DNA of 64,000 bases, from contig NZ_JABXWT010000020.1 in the NCBI RefSeq assembly GCF_013377785.1, forward strand, positions 1-64,000, written 5' to 3'. This document shows positions 1-7,211 of the stretch, piece by piece. The notes under the pieces were generated by a model that was given only the letters and a program-made list of their open reading frames with translations, was not told the DNA's origin and ran no database searches. This DNA is from Ruegeria haliotis (lineage in GTDB: Bacteria > Pseudomonadota > Alphaproteobacteria > Rhodobacterales > Rhodobacteraceae). The translations under genes and the position numbers were made by a program. Position 1 is the stretch's first letter. Every line of letters starts with the position of its first letter.

Positions 1-59
1 TCGCCAGTTTGCTGAGCTCGCGGGATAAATCTGTCTAGAAAAACCGCTCGCTCTGATCC

Positions 60-82
60 ATAAAAAAATTTGCGACAGAGCC
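60..82. repeat. Terminal inverted repeat of an IS6-family element
   Basis: The stretch ends in tttgcgacagagcc, which matches 13 of 14 bases of the IS6-type end found at 21377-21390 (tttgcgacagaacc). IS6 elements end in GG(T/C)-TCTGT-GCAAA-like repeats. The rest of the element would lie to the left, outside the window, so neither transposase nor orientation can be seen. Confidence 0.6.
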
Positions 83-110
83 TGGTTGCGCCCTCCCACG
101 ACCAACGTTA

Positions 111-148
111 CAGAACCGCCCGCAGCAACAACGCTGCGGGCGGTTCTG
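111..148. terminator. Strong 16-bp hairpin, likely transcription terminator
   Basis: Bases 111-126 (cagaaccgcccgcagc) pair perfectly with 133-148 around the loop aacaac. The stem is very GC-rich and is followed by gcttcaaact, a weak T tract. It most likely ends transcription arriving from the left of the window. Bases 149-396 hold no gene that I can support. Confidence 0.7.
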
Positions 149-396
149 CTTCAAACTAAGGGCCAATATCGGGAGGCCAATCGGTACCGCCATCGGCGGT
201 ATTGTCCAAAGATTGCAACGGAACCTACTCCCCTCAGCAAGCGGCGGGGTCGGGAAACTGGTTGTGATTGCCGGCGTTTGAGTGGCTCAGGGGAAGCTAA
301 TTCGGCAAAAGCTGCATGAACATATTATGAAAATACTGGATCATGTTCAGAGTTGTGTTAGCATTTTGGGGGTATTTGGTAAGCTGCGAGGTCAGC

Positions 397-1701
397 ATGT
401 TCTGGACAAAAAAGTATTTACTATCCCTTAATCGGGTAGTCGGGCTCACGGGTCTGGTATTCTCACAATTTATAGCTGGGCTAGGCTACGCTCAAAACCT
501 AGCTTCACAATCCGGGAAGGCTTCTTCGGTCGACCTTGTGTCGGCGGCAAATGACCTCTCAATGCAGAACGCCTACGCGCGGGCTCTGTTTCAGTTTTTA
601 CGAGCAAATCCAAGCTTGATGAACGATCAGCAGTTCTATGTAAACTTTGTATCATACTTGATTTCGACCAAGCTGGAAAACAATTGCTACGAAGCATTTA
701 GCAACGAATTTGAGAGGCGGGATTTTTTTACGCGTTCGTTCCAAGCTTTGCCGCAACTGCAACAGGTCATTGCCGACAAGACAATCCCTGAGCGTTTCGA
801 GATCAGTTACCAGGTCATTACGGGTGAGTATGATTTTGCCACCGGCAACCTCCCGTTTAGTAGCATACGAAGCATCGGTGAACAGTTGGGCCAGTCCATG
901 AGCTCCAGACAGGGCCGCAGCTGCGCAACACAGATGCTGCAGGGTACGTCTGTAGAGACGAATACTTTCCCTTGGGATTTCAAGATCGTGAATGAAGCGG
1001 GAAAAACCGAAACACCTGGGTTTCCTTTTGCGAATGCACTGCAGGTGAACGCCGCAGACGCGCGTACACTGTTCGAACAGTTTGGTCGGCAGCTTTACTC
1101 GATTGTGGGTTATCAGGTGCTGGCAGCCAGCGATGGGACGTATCGGGTTCAGGTCATTCCGACCAATGCGCAGTTGTTCGGTCTGTCAGATAACTCAGTT
1201 GTGCGCGCAAGAACTTTCGCACATCCGACGCTTGGACAGCCCAACTATCTGGACGTCGCGACCAAGCTGGCTGTGAAATCCGAACCCTTGAATTTGGACG
1301 CAACCGTAACTTTGGAGCAGGAAGGTTTCAGGGCCATCGCAAAGGGCAAAGGGCAAGGTCGGGGAACCGGCGTGACCGCTGGGGGGACATATGAGGTATC
1401 GGGCTCCGCTGCCGTGGGGGCCACCAGCTTCATCATGCGTATTGCCGCCCCCCAGTTGAACCGGCAGGTGCCTGCGTTACCCAACACACCGGGCGCGAAA
1501 CGCTATCTCACAATCTATGGCGAGGTTGATTTCAACAATGTCACCGCGTCATCCGCACCGGTGACGGGGCGAGCCGTGGTGTTGCAAGTGGATCCTAACG
1601 GTAAGATAAGCGAGACAAACGCCTACCCGATTTTAGGCAGGTTCATCGCAACCCAGCCTCCAAAGCAGGCACAAGCCACCGCACCGAAAGCCAGCGAGTA
1701 A
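397..1701 (+). CDS. Secreted protein of unknown function
   Basis: I do not recognise this family. The reading frame opens at 343, but the ATG at 397 is preferred: it follows the purine-rich gcgagg and starts a signal-peptide-like segment (charged MFWTKK, a hydrophobic run, then a cleavage-like GYAQ). The mature protein is about 400 residues and soluble-looking. It has an alpha-helical first half with two spaced cysteines (near NNCYEAF and GRSCATQ) and a beta-rich second half with Gly-rich KGKGQGRGTG. A low-complexity PKQAQATAPKASE tail ends it. It converges on the peptidoglycan-binding gene with only 7 bases between stop codons. Envelope or periplasmic location is inferred from the signal; no function is proposed. 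Confidence 0.7.
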   Translation: MFWTKKYLLSLNRVVGLTGLVFSQFIAGLGYAQNLASQSGKASSVDLVSAANDLSMQNAYARALFQFLRANPSLMNDQQFYVNFVSYLISTKLENNCYEAFSNEFERRDFFTRSFQALPQLQQVIADKTIPERFEISYQVITGEYDFATGNLPFSSIRSIGEQLGQSMSSRQGRSCATQMLQGTSVETNTFPWDFKIVNEAGKTETPGFPFANALQVNAADARTLFEQFGRQLYSIVGYQVLAASDGTYRVQVIPTNAQLFGLSDNSVVRARTFAHPTLGQPNYLDVATKLAVKSEPLNLDATVTLEQEGFRAIAKGKGQGRGTGVTAGGTYEVSGSAAVGATSFIMRIAAPQLNRQVPALPNTPGAKRYLTIYGEVDFNNVTASSAPVTGRAVVLQVDPNGKISETNAYPILGRFIATQPPKQAQATAPKASE

Positions 1702-1708
1702 ACTTTCG

Positions 1709-3022
1709 TTAGTTGCCGACCGTGCTGGTCACGGCCAGTGTGGCCGGCGTATTGAACAGGTCTCCGCCGGTGGTGGCAGGCAAGGTTTGACCAGCAATCT
1801 GCCCGGGCGGCTGCGCTGGTTGTGGTTGGGCTGTGCCCAAGAAGATGTCCAGACTGCTTTGCGGAGCCTGTTGCTGTGGCGCAGGCGTTGCAGCGCCCCC
1901 TCCGGCGGCGAACAGAGTAGTGGTCTGCCCGCCGCTCCCTTGCGGAGCACTGGGCTGCGGGGCCTGCTGCTGCGGAGCGGCGGGAGCGAACAAATTCTGT
2001 TGCGTATTCGCGGGTGCTGTCACTTGTGGTGTGACAGTTTGTTGTTGCTGAGGCGCACCAAATATTGGGGTCGAGGTGGTCGGCTGCTGTTGCTGTGGCG
2101 CACCGAACACCGGTTGCGGGGTGGCTGGCGCGGCAACAAAGCTACCTTGGCCCGCCGCCGGTTGTTGCTGCACCGGAGCGCCAAAGGCTTGCACCGGCTG
2201 CTGCGAGGCGGGTGCCCCGAACACCGGGTTGGGCTGCGGTTGTTGGTTTTGCGGAGCAAAGCCCTGCGCAGCGGGTGCTCCGAACGGGTTGGCTTGTTGC
2301 GGCTGCGTACCAAACCCGGCCTGCAATTGGGGCTGTGCGATAGCATTCTGGCCGTTCGCCTCTTGATACAGATATGGCGGTGATTGCAGCCCGGCTGCCG
2401 TGCGTGCCATCACCAGACCTTGCACCGGTGTCGTCGTGGAGGGATTCATGCCCTGCTGGGCCAGAAACGTATTGGTCGCCCCACGTGTGCCGGGCCCGTT
2501 CGAGCCGTCGATGCCCCCGTGATAATAGCCCAGAGTCTGCAATCCCTGTTGCAGCATGCGCACTTCGTCCCGGGTCAGTTCGCGCCGGGCAAAGACGGGA
2601 GTGGAGCCTGGCACCTGACTAAGAAGCGTTACAAATTGCGAACGCGTCAGTTGGCCGGTCTGCGGCGAGCCCAGCGAAGATTGGTATTGGCTAATAACAA
2701 CGCGGCTGTTCTTGCCCAGAACACCATCAACCGTACCGATGTTGTAACCCAGATCCCGGAATGCGCTTTGAATCTGAATGCGCTCTGCGCGGGTATATTG
2801 ACTATTGAGGCTGGCCGGGGATTTCACGCCGGTGCCAGAGCTGGGCTTTTGAGTCACAACCGACTGCTGTTTCTTGGCTTTCTGATTATCGGTGATGCCC
2901 TTGTGAATTAGCGCACCGACAACCCCACCAATCAGCAAATCTTTGGTATCAGCCGCTGCCGTTATCGGAACAGAGGCGGCCAAGGATGCAGCAACAATAG
3001 TGGCAATGGATTGCTTTTTCAT
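1709..3022 (-). CDS. Exported peptidoglycan-binding-like protein with Q/P-rich FG-repeat tail
   Basis: A signal peptide (residues 1-24, ending AAADT) is followed by a glycine-rich hydrophobic stretch, IGGVVGALIHKG. Two PG_binding_1-type modules follow at about 76-134 and 148-192; both show the L..LGY..G..DG..G..T/S pattern of this family. Residues 230-437 are low complexity, rich in Gln, Pro, Ala and Thr, with five FGAP units at 247, 268, 280, 306 and 321. Known family role: PG_binding_1 modules anchor proteins to the cell wall. The tail has no enzymatic motif and is probably disordered. The gene converges on the 397-1701 gene, and the next gene on this strand starts 122 bases further upstream. 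Confidence 0.8.
   Translation of the reverse strand: MKKQSIATIVAASLAASVPITAAADTKDLLIGGVVGALIHKGITDNQKAKKQQSVVTQKPSSGTGVKSPASLNSQYTRAERIQIQSAFRDLGYNIGTVDGVLGKNSRVVISQYQSSLGSPQTGQLTRSQFVTLLSQVPGSTPVFARRELTRDEVRMLQQGLQTLGYYHGGIDGSNGPGTRGATNTFLAQQGMNPSTTTPVQGLVMARTAAGLQSPPYLYQEANGQNAIAQPQLQAGFGTQPQQANPFGAPAAQGFAPQNQQPQPNPVFGAPASQQPVQAFGAPVQQQPAAGQGSFVAAPATPQPVFGAPQQQQPTTSTPIFGAPQQQQTVTPQVTAPANTQQNLFAPAAPQQQAPQPSAPQGSGGQTTTLFAAGGGAATPAPQQQAPQSSLDIFLGTAQPQPAQPPGQIAGQTLPATTGGDLFNTPATLAVTSTVGN
2048..2290 (-). repeat. FGAP repeat tract inside the PG-binding protein
   Basis: Five FGAP tetrapeptides spaced 12-26 residues apart sit in a Gln/Pro/Thr background, with related FGTQ, LFAPA and LFAAG nearby. 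The DNA shows matching gaacaccgg/gcgccaaa repeats. The pattern resembles eukaryotic FG-nucleoporin repeats and other phase-separating low-complexity proteins; that resemblance is compositional only. Confidence 0.7.
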
Positions 3023-3144
3023 AACGAAGCCCCCCGGGCAACTTTGAAAGAAGTGAACTATTTTGAATGCGCTAGAGGTTAGCCGGGTTCACACTTAACG
3101 TCCATATGAAACTCCTGACGGCAGATCGCCCTAAAGTAGAAGAG

Positions 3145-4056
3145 TTAACTCTTTGGTCTCGGTGTGGGTAAGATATAGGCGTTTGCCAATGCGACCAGGC
3201 TGCCAATCAGCCCCAGTATAGTAGCCAATGCGACGGGAAATGCGTCTTCCTTCAGACGCTCGGTCGGCGATACCGGCAGGCATTTGCGCTTTTCAATAAC
3301 ACCTACCCGATCCAGGCACAGGGCGCTGTATTTCAGTTCTGTGGTTGCGACCAGATCGACGCCGTTGTCTTTTGGGTCAAGGTCAGCAATGAACATCTGC
3401 GCAGGAACGTCTTTCGAGGTATCTCCTGCTGTTTGCGCAAGACCAAACCAGCGCCGCCAGCCTGGTTTTGGTTGAACGGCAAAACTGACGCGGTCGCCCG
3501 GAAAGAACGTGCCTTGTTTGACCACGTTGGGATATTTCCAAAGTAGCCCCAATTCCTGACGAATCTCGTAACGCCCCTCCTGTAGCAATAAGGAATCTGT
3601 GGCGCTTGGCACTTCACCGATCGTCGCGATGCCACGGACCGGTATCACCGTCCGGCCATAGTCGTGATAAAAAGGGATGCGAAGAACAGAGCCATTGTCG
3701 ATTTTCTCGTCACCAATCAGAAAGACAGGCTTTGCACCTTCCTCATGCTCGACAAGCACTTCGATCCACTGTTTGTCGAATGAGCGGAATGTGAGGTGAT
3801 AACCATCCATCCAGCGGATGGCCGTTTCACCCAGTTTCCTGCCCATAAAATTCGAAGGGTCGCACCAAGCCAGTTCGCTTGCATGCTCGCCCGGCTCCTT
3901 ACGCAAACAAGCTTCGACCCCTGGCAACGACCATTCGTTAGAGGTGTCGTCAACGATTTCAACGCGGACAACCTCGGTCCGTGCCGAAACCGCAAAGGAC
4001 TGCTCGCGATCCGGGACGTAGTAGATGACCAGCCACCCAAGCAAAAGGATACCCAC
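3145..4056 (-). CDS. Membrane-anchored protein of unknown function, N- and C-terminal TM segments
   Basis: The frame begins with GTG and a hydrophobic segment (GILLLGWLVIYYV). It continues with a roughly 250-residue non-cytoplasmic-looking domain and ends with a second hydrophobic helix (near residues 275-296) and a short PTPRPKS tail. The domain has four cysteines and many aromatic residues, and I see no known motif. The same frame stays open upstream to 4170 and encodes an Arg-rich stretch that would suit a cytoplasmic N terminus, but it has no ATG, GTG or TTG there; the true start may be a rare codon. It lies directly downstream of the 4934-4146 gene on the same strand (90 bases), so the two are probably co-transcribed. 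Confidence 0.65.
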   Translation of the reverse strand: MGILLLGWLVIYYVPDREQSFAVSARTEVVRVEIVDDTSNEWSLPGVEACLRKEPGEHASELAWCDPSNFMGRKLGETAIRWMDGYHLTFRSFDKQWIEVLVEHEEGAKPVFLIGDEKIDNGSVLRIPFYHDYGRTVIPVRGIATIGEVPSATDSLLLQEGRYEIRQELGLLWKYPNVVKQGTFFPGDRVSFAVQPKPGWRRWFGLAQTAGDTSKDVPAQMFIADLDPKDNGVDLVATTELKYSALCLDRVGVIEKRKCLPVSPTERLKEDAFPVALATILGLIGSLVALANAYILPTPRPKS

Positions 4057-4145
4057 AACCCTACTTATCGTGCCCCGGCTGGTCGGGATGAAGCGGAATG
4101 ATTGCAGCCAGTTCCTGACTGCGGACAGGCGTGGGAAACGGCTCT

Positions 4146-4934
4146 CTATTGTTTCGCTCCGATCAGTATCTCAGCGCTACGCGAGTCCGAGGTCCGGCCT
4201 CGGTACAAACGCTTGTAACTGACCTTGATCAATCCGCCATCATTGGCCGCCAATTGCCCGGGTGGCACCATAAGAATGCAACGATAATTGAAGGCCAGCG
4301 CCTCTGAGACGTTTAATTTCTGGCACGAGGTCCGGATTTCTTTACCGTCCAGTTCAGCCTCAAAGATCAGCTCATCGGCGCGCGCGATGTTCATGTTCAA
4401 CAACACCTGTATGTCTCCATCACTGGTCAGTTTTGGGTTGCTGATCTCATTTAGATAATTCGCTATGAACTGGCGAGCGGGCTGCCCAGCGTTTTCGGTG
4501 TCAGCGCAAGCCCCAAGCTCCAGCGCGACACCGCTGTTGTTGGGTGTAACTGTTTCGACATACGAGCTCTTCAATTCATCAAATCTCAAATTGAACTCGA
4601 CGCTGGGATCGTCTTCGACTTTCGAGGTGTTAGGATTATCATAGGTTTCAGGGGCTACGAACTGCGCGATCGCGGCATAATTGCCACTGATCGAGGTGAT
4701 CCGTGCACAGAATTCCTGTGCTAGCCAGCTTCGGGGCAATATTGTTAGTATCTGTGGTGTTGCATCGCCAAGATCCTGACCCACGATGTGCAACCCTCGC
4801 AACCAGCTTGGCTTGGAGATTAACGCGCGATCCAACTCGGCTTCATCAATTACGCGTCCTACAAGGGGCTGAGGTTCGGCCATGGCCGACAAAGGCAACA
4901 CACTTGCCAGGATCATTGGAATTAGCTGTCGCAT
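4146..4934 (-). CDS. Secreted protein of unknown function
   Basis: A clear signal peptide (MRQLIPMILASVLPLSAMAE) precedes about 240 residues with no family I recognise. Cysteines appear as isolated residues (EFCARI, GACADT, RTSCQKL, NYRCIL), which could form two disulfides in the periplasm. The protein ends in a basic beta-rich segment (LIKVSYKRLYRGRTSD). It is divergent from the trypsin-fold gene at 4987 with only 52 bases between start codons, so the two probably share a promoter region. The next gene downstream (4056-3145) is close enough for an operon. Confidence 0.65.
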   Translation of the reverse strand: MRQLIPMILASVLPLSAMAEPQPLVGRVIDEAELDRALISKPSWLRGLHIVGQDLGDATPQILTILPRSWLAQEFCARITSISGNYAAIAQFVAPETYDNPNTSKVEDDPSVEFNLRFDELKSSYVETVTPNNSGVALELGACADTENAGQPARQFIANYLNEISNPKLTSDGDIQVLLNMNIARADELIFEAELDGKEIRTSCQKLNVSEALAFNYRCILMVPPGQLAANDGGLIKVSYKRLYRGRTSDSRSAEILIGAKQ

Positions 4935-4986
4935 AAAATCAATTTTCGTAGATACTGGTTACATTGGAAAACTATAGACGATTGCA

Positions 4987-6024
4987 ATGAACCTGCGAAG
5001 CCTTTTCCTGTTTGCTCTATGGGCCTTGCCCGCTGCGGCCGCAGATGTCGCCATGGTAGACGATGAACTTGGGCAGGCGGTATTGTTTCAAAATCGTGGG
5101 CTTTGCTACGCGGTTTTGCCCAATCACGTCTCGGCCGGCAAATCCCGAATCGTTTTGGCGGTTGCTGAACCTGCACAAACTGGTACTGCCGAGATTTTCT
5201 GGCGCGATCAGGGCTCTGATCTGGCCTTGGCTTTTGTCGAGGGAGATCTGCAAAACAGATGCCAGCTCGATCTCGGCTTGCTCAATTCTGACTTGTCTCA
5301 AACGTTGCAAAACACTGAGATAGGCATGATCAAAAGCGTTCATTTCGGTGGGGCATTCTTTGACCGGCTCGGTGCAACGCTGGTGGATGTCGACGAACGT
5401 TTCGTGACCGTTCGGATCAATGACGCTGGCACAGACGCCGAGGTGATGCAGGGGCTTTCCGGTGCGCTTTTGTCCGTCGCTGGGCGTCCTGCCGGAATTG
5501 CGATCGACTCGACTTCGGCGGCCGAGGCGAGGTTTCTGAGGATGGACAGGATCGCCGCCCTGGTTGGGGCCAACCTGTCAACGGACCACCCGAAAGCACG
5601 CGCCATGCCTCAGGCGCAAGATGGGTTGGGTTTTCGTGTCACAGGGTTTGGTGCCGGTGACGGCGGCGGGGTTGTCGCGCTTGAACCGGATTCCCTGAAT
5701 GAGCCATGGATTGCCGAATGGTCTGGGACACCGCTTGTCTTTGAGATCACCTTGTCCAACGAAGAACTGGTTCAGATCAATCGGATCACGATGAAAACAC
5801 TGCCGGATCAAACGACAACGCCGCCGCGTCAGGTTGGAGTCGAAATTGATCGCGGCCTGCCGGGCACAGTCTATTGGGCGCGCCTGTTTGCACCGGACAT
5901 GGCACCTAACGGTGTGTTCGAGATGACCACCGGAGGGACGATTGGCCGACGCGTCCGGATCACACTGACGGATGTTTGGAACCCTGACCTGGATGTGAGG
6001 CTGGATCAGTTGGTCATCGAGTAG
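4987..6024 (+). CDS. Exported trypsin-fold serine protease-like protein with C-terminal beta-sandwich
   Basis: A signal peptide (about residues 1-19, ending AAAAD) leads into a chymotrypsin-fold domain. The triad can be read as His47 (LPNHVSAG), Asp78 (GSDLALAF) and Ser158 (QGLSGALL). The Ser motif is G-L-S-G rather than the usual G-D-S-G, so activity is plausible but unproven. Residues from about 200 to the end look like a discoidin/galactose-binding-like beta-sandwich (WIAEWSGTPLVFEITL and RRVRITLTDVW), a fold often used for carbohydrate or ligand contact. Location is probably periplasmic. It is divergent from the 4934 gene and convergent with the 6642-6028 gene, with a 3-base gap between stops. 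Confidence 0.65.
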   Translation: MNLRSLFLFALWALPAAAADVAMVDDELGQAVLFQNRGLCYAVLPNHVSAGKSRIVLAVAEPAQTGTAEIFWRDQGSDLALAFVEGDLQNRCQLDLGLLNSDLSQTLQNTEIGMIKSVHFGGAFFDRLGATLVDVDERFVTVRINDAGTDAEVMQGLSGALLSVAGRPAGIAIDSTSAAEARFLRMDRIAALVGANLSTDHPKARAMPQAQDGLGFRVTGFGAGDGGGVVALEPDSLNEPWIAEWSGTPLVFEITLSNEELVQINRITMKTLPDQTTTPPRQVGVEIDRGLPGTVYWARLFAPDMAPNGVFEMTTGGTIGRRVRITLTDVWNPDLDVRLDQLVIE

Positions 6025-6027
6025 AGA

Positions 6028-6642
6028 TTATTCCTTGAGGTCAATCTGGGCCTGCAAGGTCTCACCGGTCGGATTAGAGGCGGTACCACGTAAGACACCG
6101 TCATTTCCAAGGGTCAGTACAAAGCGGGGTAGGTAGCTGAGATTAACAATGTGAGGGTTGTATTGTAGCGTCGAGCCGACTTGGCGGAATATGCAGCGAT
6201 CCTTGTCGCCCCAGCAAGCATCATTCACAGCAGGCGGTACAACAACCAGAACTTCACCTCGATTTTGAACAAACGTGCCGCCTAAACCGCTCGCCCACTT
6301 GCTCACGTAGACATATTTTTCTTGTTCTCCCGCGACCTGGATCCGCAAGGTTGCACCGCTGTCCAGAATGGCTTTGATCGCGGCTTCGCGCATGACAGGG
6401 TTGGTCGAAAACAGCGCGTGTTCCTTGGCAAGCCGCTGCAACGCAGGATCCTGAAGTTTGAGCATTTCCTGAACAAGCGCATATTGCAATCTCAGGTCGG
6501 GATTCTGCAAAGCCTGCTGGTACTTTGAAATGTCGCCGACAGCGCCTTGCGCGCGACCCATGACATCTTCGAAGCTCTGAGCTTGCGCGATACCGCTCGA
6601 AAGAAAGACCGCGGTGCAAACAGTTTTAACTAGTTCAAACAA
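6028..6642 (-). CDS. Secreted protein of unknown function
   Basis: A signal peptide is likely (MFELVKTVCTAVFLSSGIAQAQS). The next 90 residues are helical, with repeated Leu/Gln (YQQALQNPDLRLQYALVQEMLKLQ kept short here as YALVQEMLKLQ). The second half is beta-rich, with a Cys pair CWGDKDRC and the phrase YNPHIVNLSYLPRFVL. No catalytic signature is visible and I do not recognise the family. It completes a group of five exported or membrane proteins between 1.7 and 6.6 kb and may act with the trypsin-fold neighbour; this is inference from position only. Confidence 0.6.
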   Translation of the reverse strand: MFELVKTVCTAVFLSSGIAQAQSFEDVMGRAQGAVGDISKYQQALQNPDLRLQYALVQEMLKLQDPALQRLAKEHALFSTNPVMREAAIKAILDSGATLRIQVAGEQEKYVYVSKWASGLGGTFVQNRGEVLVVVPPAVNDACWGDKDRCIFRQVGSTLQYNPHIVNLSYLPRFVLTLGNDGVLRGTASNPTGETLQAQIDLKE

Positions 6643-7211
6643 ATTGATGTCCTCTTTAACGCCCTGATGATCTGTCGGTAAACCAATCTGAACTCAGGAA
6701 AATCGTAGATGGCAATTCTGTCAAGGGCGTCTTTCGCCGAACATAGGCTAGGCAGTAACATAATTGCTGATGCACCAAGAGGCCCCATGATTGAAACAAC
6801 TGGATTTACCACGCAATACCGGTGCTGGTCTTCGAGTCTGCAGTTGTTTGCGAAGGTCGGTTTTTCCGCGTTAAGATGGTTCAGCCTAGGCGCGACGAAT
6901 GGGCGGTTTGAAATTCGGTGGGAACGATATGGGTGAACAGCAGGCTTGGTGAAATCCGCTGCATCGCCGAAAATTCACCGCTGCGACTACGAACATTTTC
7001 TGCGCAAGCGAAAGCCGCATCGCGGCGTGGCAAGGCCCGCTGAATGTCTCCTGTGGGCCGTTACCGACTTTTTTGGATTCGTTCCTTCTAAAGCGGTATC
7101 GGCAGTCATCTTGGAGTTTCGGCAAATGATCGGGTGGTTGAACGCTAGATTTATGCGAGAATTGAGACCGGTTAGACAGCCTCTCCCGGTATAGACACTA
7201 CCATTTCGTCG
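6643..7211. other. Intergenic region without a supported gene
   Basis: Short frames exist on both strands, but they lack ribosome-binding sites, family signatures and codon bias. The texture resembles decayed coding sequence also seen at 15.8-16.5 and 42.1-42.4 kb. No RNA gene or convincing hairpin was found. Confidence 0.4.
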
